A DNA stretch of 64,000 nt, taken from Flavobacterium nitrogenifigens (GTDB lineage: Bacteria; Bacteroidota; Bacteroidia; Flavobacteriales; Flavobacteriaceae). Under the pieces are notes generated by a model. That model saw only the letters and a program-made list of their open reading frames with translations. It did no database searches and was not told the origin of the DNA. The position numbers and the translations under genes are program-made. Below, one piece after another: positions 45,212 to 54,233 of this stretch (position 1 is the stretch's first letter; each line of letters begins with the position of its first letter). The DNA is taken from positions 45,027 to 109,026 of the forward strand of contig NZ_QJRI01000165.1 in the NCBI RefSeq assembly GCF_003254565.1, written 5' to 3'.

Positions 45212-45655
45212 TTATTTCAAAAGATATTTCCCCTTCACAATATCATCCGCAAAAATGTTCAGATTATTAATAAGCACTTTATTATTGGTCATTACATTTT
45301 GGGTCTGATAAGCTGAGTCTTTTTCGTAGGCTTTTAATAAAGTTTCCAGTTCAACTTCATCAAAAACAACAAAACTATTGTAGATTGCATCCCTGAAATT
45401 TTTGTAATTGATGCTTTGGGTAACTTCCATTGCCTTTTGCTCGTTCCAACCTTCTTTTGCCGAAGCTTCATTTATTTTAGATAAGCAAAAATCAATCACA
45501 TAGTTTTTATAACGTGCCGCTTCAACAATTTTATCAATTATAATTTTGTTTTGCTGACTTGGCATCAGAGGCTGATGGCTTTGCGATAAAGATTTAGAAG
45601 AAATAAAAAGGCATAGTAATACAGCTAATAAACTGTGATTTTTTAGATTTTTCAT
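45212..45655 (-). CDS. Secreted helical protein, unknown
   Basis: A 147-residue protein with a signal peptide (LLAVLLCLFISSKSLS). The mature 125 residues are mostly helical and charged, with a phrase AKEGWNEQKAMEVTQSINYK and VFDEVELETLLKAYEKDSAY. I do not recognise a family. No Cys pairs or metal motifs are visible. It may be a lineage-specific periplasmic protein. It lies between the penicillin acylase gene (convergent) and the serine hydrolase. Confidence 0.6.
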   Translation of the reverse strand: MKNLKNHSLLAVLLCLFISSKSLSQSHQPLMPSQQNKIIIDKIVEAARYKNYVIDFCLSKINEASAKEGWNEQKAMEVTQSINYKNFRDAIYNSFVVFDEVELETLLKAYEKDSAYQTQNVMTNNKVLINNLNIFADDIVKGKYLLK

Positions 45656-45737
45656 AGGTCATTCAATTATTTTGGGTGGGCTAAAATAGTATTTTAGAAA
45701 AATAAATCATTAGGTTTGAATGTCCCAAGTTGTAACA

Positions 45738-45790
45738 AAAAAAGCTCCGAAAAAATAGATTTTGAATCTGCTTTTTCGGAGCTTTTTTTT
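45738..45790 (-). terminator. Terminator after serine hydrolase 1
   Basis: AAAAAGCTCCGAAAAA and TTTTTCGGAGCTTTTT form a long stem with a 16-base loop. It sits 28 bases past the stop of the minus-strand serine hydrolase. Confidence 0.8.
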
Positions 45791-45817
45791 AAGAATTTAA
45801 GCTATAATTATCTGTCT

Positions 45818-47266
45818 TTATTTTTTAGAAAGTTCTTCTAAAACTTTTTTTCCGCCTTCATTTGTTGGATCTAGTTCAACAGATTTCTTGTAGTTGACCA
45901 TTGCTAGTTTTTTATCTCCATCAGCCAAATAAGCTTCGCCTAAACTATCATAAGCATTTCCAGATTTTGGAAAAGTATCGACATTGATTTTGAAAACCTC
46001 AATGGCTTCTTTCTTTTTTCCAGTTTGCAATAATTGATATCCAACTCGGTTCATATCGCCTTCTTTAATAGCATAAGTTGGATCATTTTTTAGTTTTTTA
46101 TAAGTATCTGTTCCTGCAATAACTCCTTTTTCATTATAAACATCTAATAAGTCAAGAGCTAATGATTTTTTCGGCTGATTAAATGGCTGATTGTATAAAA
46201 TATTGCGAATTGCAGTATTCATTTCGCCTAAAACAGTTCCGCCAGTATTATTCAATAAAACAACAAGATTTTTATCTTTAGGAATGCGAGAGATAACGGT
46301 TTTAAATCCGTTGATTCCACCTCCGTGCTCAACAATAGTCAATTTATCGTTTCCGTTTGGCACTTCATAAGTTGACCATCCATATCCATAAAAAACATTC
46401 CATGCTTTAATGTAAGGTTTAAATAAAGATTCCATTGATTTTTCAGAAAGCAATTTATTGGTATAAAGCGCCTGATCCCATAAATACAAATCTTCTACAG
46501 TAGAGTATAAAGATCCTGCAGCGTACGGAATACTCATATCAATGTACGAAGCATTGACAATTTTCTTTCCTTCTTTTTCATAACCAGCAGCTCTGTTTTT
46601 TATAATAACTTCACTATGATCGTAGCCCGAATTTACCATTTTTAAAGGCGTGAAAATGGTTTCTTGTAAATTTTGCTCGTATGTTTTACCTGTGATTTTT
46701 TCGATAATGTAACCTAATAGAAAATAACCTGAATTGCTGTAATTAAACTTTTCACCTGGAGCGAATTCAAGTGGCAGACTAGAAAAAGTTTTTACAAAAG
46801 CTTCTGGAGTATAAGGATTTTTTGCTTTATCTCTAAGGAAATTTGGCGCGTTGGTATAATTTGGAATTCCAGATGTATGCGTCAATAAATGGTGAATCGT
46901 GATTTTATCGCCATTTTCTTTTGGATAATCAGGAAGATAAGTAGTAATTGGAACATCCAGTTTAATTTTTCCTTCTTCTGCCAGTTTTACAATTAATAGA
47001 GCCGTAAATTGTTTGCTGATAGAACCCAATCTGAATTTAGTATCAGGCTGATTCGGAATATTCCATTCCATATTGGCAGAACCAAAACCTTTTTTGAAAA
47101 TTACTTTCCCGTTTTCGGATACTAAAGCAGAACCATTAAACTGTCCGTATTCGTTATATTTGTTTAAAAGCTGTTCAATTTGTTGTGCTTTATCTTGAGC
47201 AAATGTGCTAAAGGATGAAAATTGAAAAGCAACAAAAAGTGCAACAAGTTTGATTGATTTTTTCAT
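45818..47266 (-). CDS. Beta-lactamase class C-like serine hydrolase with TPR tail
   Basis: A 482-residue exported protein (signal peptide VALFVAFQFSSFSTFAQ). The beta-lactamase/transpeptidase-like domain (residues about 25-355) has the SxxK motif LGSISKQFTALLIVKLAEEG, the YxN motif FNYSNSGYFLLGYII and the HGG motif VEHGGGINGFK. The last ~100 residues are TPR-like (EAIEVFKINVDTFPKSGNAY, DSLGEAYLADGDKKLAMVNY). The family includes carboxylesterases, peptidases and penicillin-binding proteins, so beta-lactam resistance should not be assumed. A paralogue without TPR lies 330 bases upstream. Confidence 0.88.
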   Translation of the reverse strand: MKKSIKLVALFVAFQFSSFSTFAQDKAQQIEQLLNKYNEYGQFNGSALVSENGKVIFKKGFGSANMEWNIPNQPDTKFRLGSISKQFTALLIVKLAEEGKIKLDVPITTYLPDYPKENGDKITIHHLLTHTSGIPNYTNAPNFLRDKAKNPYTPEAFVKTFSSLPLEFAPGEKFNYSNSGYFLLGYIIEKITGKTYEQNLQETIFTPLKMVNSGYDHSEVIIKNRAAGYEKEGKKIVNASYIDMSIPYAAGSLYSTVEDLYLWDQALYTNKLLSEKSMESLFKPYIKAWNVFYGYGWSTYEVPNGNDKLTIVEHGGGINGFKTVISRIPKDKNLVVLLNNTGGTVLGEMNTAIRNILYNQPFNQPKKSLALDLLDVYNEKGVIAGTDTYKKLKNDPTYAIKEGDMNRVGYQLLQTGKKKEAIEVFKINVDTFPKSGNAYDSLGEAYLADGDKKLAMVNYKKSVELDPTNEGGKKVLEELSKK

Positions 47267-47594
47267 AATGGATTGATTATGGTTTAAGATTAATGAATGA
47301 TTCGATTTTGATTGATGATTGAAACTTCATAAATGGAATTATATGATGCTATAAAATCTTAGACGATTGATTTACGATTTGGTTTCACGATTAATCCATT
47401 TTTTTTTATTTTTTTTTCAGAATATAAAAAAGTAAGAGCACAGACCAGTTACTTTAAAAGTTGGCCTATGCTCATAACTAACAAATATTTTTAATGCTAT
47501 TAAGCAGTCAAAATTTTACAGATGTATAATAATAAAAGGATAAAAAACTTTAGCATGTTCTTAGATTAGGGTTAATATCCAATTGAGGTAAAAA
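47267..47594. other. Gap between the two serine hydrolase genes
   Basis: A 328-base AT-rich gap. It contains GATTGATTATGG/GATTAATGAATGATTC words and an imperfect palindrome at about 47439-47476 (GAGCACAGACCAGTT and a partner ending CTATGCTC with four mismatches). No gene and no confident terminator was found. Confidence 0.4.
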
Positions 47595-49103
47595 TTATTT
47601 CGTTTCAATATCAACTATTTTCTGCCCATTTTCTCCGAGATAGTGCACAACAATATTTTCATAAACTTTATAGCCGTCATCAGCATTGGTAAAAATGACT
47701 AAACCTTGTTTTGTTTTGGGAAGCAAAATAAAAATAGTCTGAACACCTTTGTCGGCGCCACCATGTGAAAGAGCGTAGTTTTCATTTCCTAAGTCATAAA
47801 TTTCAAAGCCTAACCCAAAGTATTTGTTTTTTTTGGTTTGAACTTGATGCGAAATCATATCCTCAAAAACTTTTTCACTTAACCCTTCACTGTTCATTAC
47901 GCTCGATAAAAATTTGCCATAATCTTCAATTGTGGTCAATAAATCGTCGGCGGCATTTGCAGTTTTATTTTTTGTCGGTTCATAAGCATTGCCGTTTTTG
48001 TCAAAATTGACAGCATATCTCGAAAGATCTATTTTATCATTCCAAATTAATTGAGAATCGGTCATTTTTAAAGGTTCAAAAACTAATTCTGAAGCCAATT
48101 GATCTAATGTTTTGTGGAATTTTTTCTCGAGAGCTTTTCGCAAATATTCAAAACCTTCTCCAGAATACTGGTATTGTGTTCCAGGTTTAAATTTGAAATC
48201 TAATTTATTAGATTCGTTAAAAGATCTCCAATTTGGAAAACCTGTTTGATGACTCAAAACAATTCTCGTGGTTAGTAATTTTAAATTAGGATCTTTTGCA
48301 ATATCTGGATCGATCCAATATTTGTACAATGATTCGTCTAAATCCCATTTTCCGGCGCTTACTAATTTTAAAACTGTTATGGCAGTTATAGGTTTTGTCA
48401 GCGAAGCTACATTCCAGATAGTATTATAAGGTGCTGAAACACCTTTTTTAAGTTCACCAAAAACTTTTACCTGTTTTAGTTTTCCGTCAGTAATAATTCC
48501 AATTCCTAAAGTAGGAACATTATTCTCTTTAAGCCATTTTTCGGTTTCTTGATCATTATCAAAAAGATTTGATATGCCAGCAGTAGAACTTGTCATTTGA
48601 TGATTATAGCTCAGTGATCTTGCTAGTTTCCAATCTTTATTTTTTAAAAGCCAGAGATGAGTAAATTTGGCAAAACTTCCAGCTTGTTCTGCATTTCCAG
48701 TAGAGCTTTCATAAAAACGGTGCGTTCCCATTTGTATCGCGCCATATAAAACACCATTTTTATATAAAGGATAAATTTCTGTGCTTCCGTTTATTAATTC
48801 TCTTCGATAATTATATTTTCTTGTTGGAGAACAGATTCCATTTTGAAACGTTTTTAGAAATCTTGCTTTGTCAGAAATGCTGTCTTTGTCGTGATAAAAT
48901 TCAAAATCTTCCGTGTAAAGATTTTCAAATTGTTTTATATCGCAGGTATTAAAACCAATGTCGAAAAGAAGACTGTCTTTTGACATAATGGTTTTATATA
49001 AAGCCGAACTTTTAGCTTCCTGAGAAAATCCAAATTGAATTTGGATGAATGAAATTCCAATTAAAAGAAATTTTAACCGAAAGTAAGATTGATTGATTTT
49101 CAT
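47595..49103 (-). CDS. Serine hydrolase (beta-lactamase-like) with N-terminal DUF4440/NTF2-like domain
   Basis: A 502-residue exported protein. The chosen start MKINQSYFRLKFLLIG begins a signal peptide ending FGFSQ; the frame upstream is spacer. Residues about 30-165 look like an NTF2-like (DUF4440) domain (FNTCDIKQFENLYTEDFEFY, GAIQMGTHRFYESS, WLLKNKDWKLARSLSYNH). The hydrolase domain follows with SxxK NVASLTKPITAITVL, YxG QYSGEGFEYLR and HGG SHGGADKGVQT. The domain pair suggests a sensor or binding part tied to a peptidase/esterase, but substrate is unknown. A TACTTTTG box is at 49132-49139. Confidence 0.86.
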   Translation of the reverse strand: MKINQSYFRLKFLLIGISFIQIQFGFSQEAKSSALYKTIMSKDSLLFDIGFNTCDIKQFENLYTEDFEFYHDKDSISDKARFLKTFQNGICSPTRKYNYRRELINGSTEIYPLYKNGVLYGAIQMGTHRFYESSTGNAEQAGSFAKFTHLWLLKNKDWKLARSLSYNHQMTSSTAGISNLFDNDQETEKWLKENNVPTLGIGIITDGKLKQVKVFGELKKGVSAPYNTIWNVASLTKPITAITVLKLVSAGKWDLDESLYKYWIDPDIAKDPNLKLLTTRIVLSHQTGFPNWRSFNESNKLDFKFKPGTQYQYSGEGFEYLRKALEKKFHKTLDQLASELVFEPLKMTDSQLIWNDKIDLSRYAVNFDKNGNAYEPTKNKTANAADDLLTTIEDYGKFLSSVMNSEGLSEKVFEDMISHQVQTKKNKYFGLGFEIYDLGNENYALSHGGADKGVQTIFILLPKTKQGLVIFTNADDGYKVYENIVVHYLGENGQKIVDIETK

Positions 49104-49131
49104 TTGTAATTGATTTTGATTGATGATTTTG

Positions 49132-49158
49132 CAAAAGTAAATCAATCAAAACTCACAA
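49132..49158 (-). promoter_or_regulatory. Candidate promoter of serine hydrolase 2
   Basis: On the minus strand TTG (49156-49158), 16 bases, TACTTTTG (49132-49139). Spacing is one base short of the usual 17-23. Confidence 0.4.
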
Positions 49159-49178
49159 AATTGTACAAATGCGAAAAC

Positions 49179-49973
49179 TTATCTTTTATGAGAAAGAAAA
49201 TAGGAATCAGGATCGAATGTTTTCGGAGTGGTTTTAGTCACATCTTTAAACTTTTTGATAAAATGTGACTGGTCAAAATATTTATTGTAGAGCGCAATAT
49301 CGGTTAGTTTTAGCTTTTCTAAATCAGAACTCACCATTTGATCCACCGATTTTCTGAACTTTAGAATCTGAATATATTTTTTAATTGTTAACCCAGTTGC
49401 CGTTTTAAACTTAATCTGAAGCAATCGCTGTGAAGTTTTCAATACTGTACTGATTTCTGAAACCGAAATCTCTGAATCTTGATTTTTAATAATCTCACAG
49501 ATTTTTTCAATGGTATTTTTCTCCGTATTTAAATCGGATAATGCTTCAAAATTAGTGTTGATTGTATTTAAAATAATTTCAATATTAGAATCAATCTGAA
49601 TTTTAAAAGGCAATTCTTCAAGATTAATTTTGATAATAGAATCTGTAAAATCGCTTAAATCATAGTTAGGAAACAAGGAAAGTGCCCAAGTGTGAAGCTG
49701 AACAATTGTGACTTTCGTTTTTGGATGGATGTTGACTAAAACTTTGTTAGTCATTTGAGAACAAAAGTAAACGCCTTCATTCATTTCATATTTGGCTTTA
49801 CTCGTATGAACTTCGATAGAATTTCCAGTTACAAAAGCGAGATTGAAACAGCCGTTTGGTAGAACGAGTTTGTTTTCGATCAGACTTTCGCCAATGCTGT
49901 TGTCCAAACACCAAATTTTATTGACGAATCTTTCAGTTTTTTGGGTTACGTAATGTTCTGAGTATAGTTGCAT
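49179..49973 (-). CDS. AraC family transcriptional regulator
   Basis: A 264-residue regulator. The N-terminal ~150 residues (FVNKIWCLDNSIGESLIENK, LVLPNGCFNLAFVTGNSIEV) are of the DUF6597-like sensor type. The C-terminal helix-turn-helix pair is present: VSEISTVLKTSQRLLQIKFK and then LTDIALYNKYFDQSHFIKKF (usually 'DQSHFIR.FK..G.SP..') with TPKTF. It may control the serine hydrolase gene directly downstream on the same strand, or itself. A 13-bp perfect inverted repeat lies immediately before its start codon. Confidence 0.88.
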   Translation of the reverse strand: MQLYSEHYVTQKTERFVNKIWCLDNSIGESLIENKLVLPNGCFNLAFVTGNSIEVHTSKAKYEMNEGVYFCSQMTNKVLVNIHPKTKVTIVQLHTWALSLFPNYDLSDFTDSIIKINLEELPFKIQIDSNIEIILNTINTNFEALSDLNTEKNTIEKICEIIKNQDSEISVSEISTVLKTSQRLLQIKFKTATGLTIKKYIQILKFRKSVDQMVSSDLEKLKLTDIALYNKYFDQSHFIKKFKDVTKTTPKTFDPDSYFLSHKR

Positions 49974-50017
49974 TTTAGTCTGCGATATGAATTCATGATC
50001 TGAAATCGCAGACTAAA
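49974..50017 (-). promoter_or_regulatory. Inverted repeat at the araC-type gene start
   Basis: Perfect 13-bp arms TTTAGTCTGCGAT (49974-49986) and its complement (50005-50017) around an 18-base spacer. One arm directly adjoins the ATG of the regulator and would contain the ribosome-binding region, so it may be a hairpin that hides the start or an operator. Confidence 0.6.
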
Positions 50018-50039
50018 TTACAGTTTTCTGCATTATTGT

Positions 50040-50633
50040 TTAGGCAAACTCTGCAAAATAATCTCGTTTAGTATTTTTCCATTCCTCCTGAATAATACTG
50101 AAATAAACATCATCCTTACTGTTTCCGTCAGAATCAACATAATTATTTCTAAAAATGCCTTCTTTTACAGCACCCAGTTTTTCAATAGCTTTCTGAGACC
50201 TTAAATTTTCAAGATCTGCACTGAATTGTATTCTTCTTAATTGAATTTGTTCGAAACCAAAATCCAATAGCTCATATTTGCACGCTTTATTTAATCCAGT
50301 TCCCTGAAATTCTTTTCCATACCAAGTCCAGCCAATTTCACATTTTTGGCTAGCGTGATTTAAATAACCGTAACGAGTGCTTCCTGCAACTTTGTATGTA
50401 GGTTTATCTATAATAAGGAAAGGATAACAAATTCCGTCTGCTTTTTGGTTTAATGTACTTTTTATATAGTTTTCAAAATCTTGATCGTTTCGAATATACA
50501 TTCCCATATATCTCCAAATTTCATCATCAAAAATAATTTCTTTGAGTTCTGTATTTCTTTTGCCTTCAAAAGGGATTAAAAGAACTTTTTCATTTTCTAA
50601 AATAATGTCCGATTGTAAAATTTCGCTGTTCAT
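50040..50633 (-). CDS. GNAT acetyltransferase, RimJ/RimL type
   Basis: A 197-residue N-acetyltransferase of the RimL group, which uses acetyl-CoA to acetylate protein N-termini or small molecules. The CoA-binding stretch is EIGWTWYGKEFQGTGLNKAC (about residues 107-126) with the typical RIQFSADLENLRSQKAIEKL and GAVKEGIFRNNYVDSDG following, where the family repeats 'N.RS..A..KLGF..EG'. The start at MNSEILQSDIILENEKVLL is natural. It may be in a unit with the AraC gene 66 bases downstream. Confidence 0.87.
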   Translation of the reverse strand: MNSEILQSDIILENEKVLLIPFEGKRNTELKEIIFDDEIWRYMGMYIRNDQDFENYIKSTLNQKADGICYPFLIIDKPTYKVAGSTRYGYLNHASQKCEIGWTWYGKEFQGTGLNKACKYELLDFGFEQIQLRRIQFSADLENLRSQKAIEKLGAVKEGIFRNNYVDSDGNSKDDVYFSIIQEEWKNTKRDYFAEFA

Positions 50634-50850
50634 GAATTTTGTTTTTATAGAATGAATTAAATCGAAAGCGAAATTAGTTGTTTAATTTTTGCGAATAAAT
50701 CAAATAAAATAACAATTTGTTATATTTTTAAAATGTCAAAAAACAGAATAATCTTTGTGAATCACTATTTGCAAACAATTTGTTCATTTATTTTAAGGGT
50801 CATGTACAATTATTAGTTATTTTTACGACCCAATATTAGATTTTCCCTCG

Positions 50851-52194
50851 ATGCAAACATCATTAAAAATTGCTGTAGTTGGTTCTGGACTTGTAGGGTC
50901 GCTTCTGGCAATTTATCTTAAAAAAGCGGGTCATACTGTTCATGTTTATGATCGTAGCCCAGATATCCGAAAAATAAATTTTTCTGGACGTTCTATTAAT
51001 CTAGCAATGTCCAACCGTGGCTGGAAGGCTTTGGATGCAGTTGGTGTTGGAGATTCGGTTCGAGAAATCGCAATTCCGATGGATAAACGCGCCATTCACT
51101 TGGTAGACAAATTAAATTTTCAGAATTACGGTCAAGAAGGCGAATCTATATATTCTATTTCAAGAGGAAAACTAAACCGAAAAATGATCGATCTTGCTGA
51201 AGAAGCTGGAGCCGAATTTCATTTTGAACAGAAAGTTTGGGACGTTACTTTGAACGATGCTACGCTTCATATTGGTGAAAGCGAAAGAGGCGAGTGGGAA
51301 GAAAGAAAATTTGATATGGTTTTTGGTGCCGATGGGGCTTTCTCTAGAATTCGTCACAGAATGCAGCGTCAGAGCATGTTTAATTATTCGCAGGAATTTT
51401 TGAATATGGGATATAAAGAATTGAACATTCCAGCAAATTCAGACGGAACTCATAAACTAGATAAAAACTCATTTCACATTTGGCCAAGAGGCGAGTATAT
51501 GTTAATTGCACTTCCTAATCTTGATGGAAGTTTTACTTGTACTTTGTTTATGCCTTTTGAAGGAGAAAATTCTTTTGAATCATTGACAGATCGCAAAATG
51601 GTTGAAGATTTCTTCGAGAAAAATTTCCCAGATTCGATTGAAGTAATTCCAGAATTGGCAAATGATTTCTTTAAAAATCCAACAAGTACTTTGGTAACCA
51701 TGAAATGTTTTCCTTGGACTTACGAAAATAAAATTGCCTTGATTGGAGATGCTTGTCACGCCATAGTTCCATTTTACGGACAAGGTATGAATGCTGGTTT
51801 TGAAGATATCACTGTTCTAAGCGAAATGATTGAAAAGTACCAAGACGATTGGAAGAAGATATTTTCAGAATATCAAATCTCTAGAAAACCAAATGCAGAT
51901 GCGATTGCAGAACTTTCGTATCGAAATTTCTTAGAAATGAGTACCAAAACAGCAGATGAAAAATTCTTGTTGCAAAAGAAAATAGAAAAAGTCTTTTCAG
52001 ATAAACATCCAGATAAATGGATTCCGCTTTATAGTCGTGTTACTTTTAGTGACCGCCCTTATGCCGAAGCTTTGGCTATCGGAGATTATCAAAACGGAAT
52101 TATGGAAGAAGTGCTTCGAATGGAAAATATAGAAAACATCTGGGACAGCCCGGAAGTTGAAAACAAGATTTTGAAATTGCTGCAAAACGCATAA
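50851..52194 (+). CDS. kmo: Kynurenine 3-monooxygenase
   Basis: An FAD- and NADPH-dependent hydroxylase turning kynurenine into 3-hydroxykynurenine. It is 447 residues. It begins with the FAD motif AVVGSGLVGSLLAIYLKKAG, has a central FGADGAFSRIRHRMQ (GADG...R), and IALIGDACHAIVPFYGQGMN, the GD FAD motif followed by the proline/glycine loop of this family. The GRSINLAMSNRGW sequence is a hallmark of bacterial kynurenine monooxygenases. Together with kynU it yields 3-hydroxyanthranilate. Hairpin at 52228 follows. Confidence 0.93.
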   Translation: MQTSLKIAVVGSGLVGSLLAIYLKKAGHTVHVYDRSPDIRKINFSGRSINLAMSNRGWKALDAVGVGDSVREIAIPMDKRAIHLVDKLNFQNYGQEGESIYSISRGKLNRKMIDLAEEAGAEFHFEQKVWDVTLNDATLHIGESERGEWEERKFDMVFGADGAFSRIRHRMQRQSMFNYSQEFLNMGYKELNIPANSDGTHKLDKNSFHIWPRGEYMLIALPNLDGSFTCTLFMPFEGENSFESLTDRKMVEDFFEKNFPDSIEVIPELANDFFKNPTSTLVTMKCFPWTYENKIALIGDACHAIVPFYGQGMNAGFEDITVLSEMIEKYQDDWKKIFSEYQISRKPNADAIAELSYRNFLEMSTKTADEKFLLQKKIEKVFSDKHPDKWIPLYSRVTFSDRPYAEALAIGDYQNGIMEEVLRMENIENIWDSPEVENKILKLLQNA

Positions 52195-52227
52195 CTTTTC
52201 AAATAATGTAAATTCTTTAGATTTAGT

Positions 52228-52260
52228 AAACCCGACAGGTTTTTAAAACCTGTCGGGTTT
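52228..52260. terminator. CCCGACAGG hairpin between kmo and HerA-like gene
   Basis: A near-perfect palindrome AAACCCGACAGGTTTT and complement with small loop, lying between convergent genes. It can act in both directions. Confidence 0.7.
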
Positions 52261-52334
52261 GATATTTACATACGTAATGGAATTCGCTATATAAATTATA
52301 TAAATTATAAGCTTATATGGTTTAGTTGGTTAGT

Positions 52335-53852
52335 TTATTTTTTTAAGAATTTTGATAAAACTCCAAACACGCCTCTTATAAAAGTAGCGCTTGTTACAAC
52401 TTTAAGAACAGATTTTGTAACTACTTCTGTAGTACTCGGTCCTGATTTTGATGACTTTTCTGGAGCCTGCTCTTCTTGCTGAGCTGCAGCCTCTGCGGCT
52501 TCTGTCAATTTTTTGTTTAAAATTTCAAAAGCACTTTCGCGGTCAATTTCTTCAGCGTATTTCTTAACAAGTTTCGATTTGCCATTTATTTCATCAATTT
52601 CAGATTGAGATAAAACATCCATTCGGCTCATTGGCGCACGCATCATGGTGGCAACAAGAGGAGTTGGAATACCTTTTTCGTTAAGCGCAGTAACCAAAGC
52701 CTCTCCAATTCCTAAACTTGTCAGCAATTCATCAGTCTTATAATAAGGAGAAGTAGGGTAGTTGTCGGCTGTTTTCTTAATCGCCTGACGGTCATTTGCT
52801 GTAAAAGCTCTTAGCGCATGCTGAATTTTTAATCCCAACTGAGCTAAAACACCACTTGGAACATCCATTGGGTTTTGTGTAACAAAATACAGACCAACAC
52901 CTTTAGAACGAATTAATTTTACAATCGTTTCAATCTGCTCTAATAATGCTTTGCTTGCCTCATTAAAAATTAAATGCGCCTCATCAATAAATATAACTAG
53001 TTCAGGCTGTTCTGCATCTCCTTTCTCAGGCATTTTTTGGTAGATTTCAGCCAAAAGACTAAGCATAAAAGTCGAGAATAATTTTGGTTTATCCTGAATA
53101 TCCGTCAAGCGGATGATATTAACGTAACCTTTGCCGTTTTCATCAATTCGCATTAAATCATCTGTTTCAAAAGACAATTCACCAAAAAACAAATCACCTC
53201 CTTGCTGTTCCAGTTCTATAATTTTTCTAAGGATAGTTCCAGTTGTAGCAGTTGAGATTTTACCATAACTAGCCGCAATTTCATCTTTGCCTTCCTCGGT
53301 TATATAGTTGATTACTTTTTTAATGTCTTTTAAATCTAATAAAGGCATTTGCTTATCATCGCAATATTTGAAGATAACCGCTACAACTCCGGCCTGTGTA
53401 TCATTCAAGTCTAAAATTCGTGAAAATAAAACAGGCCCAAACTCAGAAACAGTAGCACGTAGGCGAACACCATTTTGTTTGGATAAAGACATTAGTTCAA
53501 CAGGAAATGCGGCTACATTATAAGGTATATTTATTTTGGCATGACGTTCTGTAATAAAACCTTCTTCTTTACCCTCTTTAGCAATACCACTAAAATCTCC
53601 TTTAATGTCCATCATTAGTACAGGAATTCCTGCACTAGAAAGCTGTTCAGAAAAAACCTGAATTGTTTTGGTTTTTCCTGTTCCAGTTGCGCCAGCAATT
53701 AATCCGTGTCGGTTTAAAGTTTTTAGAGGAATTTTGACATGGGCTTCTGCAATTGGCTCACCGTCAAGCATTGCGCCTCCAAGTATAATACTATCTCCCT
53801 TCGAAGAGTACCCTGTAGTTATATCTGCAATGAAATTCTCTTTTTTATTCAT
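52335..53852 (-). CDS. HerA-like ATPase of DUF853 family
   Basis: A 505-residue P-loop ATPase related to HerA/VirB4-type translocases. The Walker A motif is AGATGTGKTKTIQVFSEQL at about residues 53-71; the Walker B is LVIFIDEAHLIFNEASK. Other family phrases are PVLMMDIKGDFSGIA and GVGLYFVTQNPMDVPSGVLA. The C-terminal ~80 residues are low-complexity (EAAAQQEEQAPEKSSKSGPS) followed by helical sequence. Homologues are called DUF853/YjgR and their role is unknown; DNA or protein translocation is inferred from the ATPase type only. Confidence 0.88.
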   Translation of the reverse strand: MNKKENFIADITTGYSSKGDSIILGGAMLDGEPIAEAHVKIPLKTLNRHGLIAGATGTGKTKTIQVFSEQLSSAGIPVLMMDIKGDFSGIAKEGKEEGFITERHAKINIPYNVAAFPVELMSLSKQNGVRLRATVSEFGPVLFSRILDLNDTQAGVVAVIFKYCDDKQMPLLDLKDIKKVINYITEEGKDEIAASYGKISTATTGTILRKIIELEQQGGDLFFGELSFETDDLMRIDENGKGYVNIIRLTDIQDKPKLFSTFMLSLLAEIYQKMPEKGDAEQPELVIFIDEAHLIFNEASKALLEQIETIVKLIRSKGVGLYFVTQNPMDVPSGVLAQLGLKIQHALRAFTANDRQAIKKTADNYPTSPYYKTDELLTSLGIGEALVTALNEKGIPTPLVATMMRAPMSRMDVLSQSEIDEINGKSKLVKKYAEEIDRESAFEILNKKLTEAAEAAAQQEEQAPEKSSKSGPSTTEVVTKSVLKVVTSATFIRGVFGVLSKFLKK

Positions 53853-54233
53853 GTTTTTATTTGTAATTTAGATTGTTATATGAGTATTTCTTTGTTTTTG
53901 GATACTTTTTATGTGCTTTTTTTTAGTAAGAAAAAGCTTTTTTTGATTGAAAATTTAATAAAAAAAAAATTCTCAGCTTTTTAAGAAGATATCAAAGGAA
54001 TCTTTGAATATTTACTAAAACGTTGTAATTTTTCTAATTATCGTCCTTTTTTTTGTTTTATTTAAAAAATGATACCGGCAATTTAATGAGATATTTTTTA
54101 ATTTGAAGTTAAATTTCGGTCAATTAAATTAAAAAAAGTTTTTTTATTTAAACTAAACGTATAAATTTGCTCCTCTACAAGTTAAATATAACTAAAAAAT
54201 AAAAATTATTTAAAACTATTAAAATTAAAAAAA
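53853..54233. other. AT-rich divergent promoter region between HerA-like gene and exbB
   Basis: A 381-base very AT-rich gap holding long A- and T-runs and no ORF. A TAAATTTG box at 54162-54169 followed by CTCC is a -7 match for the plus-strand exbB operon, without a clear TTG partner. Nothing else is seen. Confidence 0.5.

Noticed and set aside
45111..45308. Open frame between penicillin acylase and the secreted protein
   Set aside because: It consists of the 15-bp hairpin and repeat words and then overlaps the reverse strand of a convergent gene.
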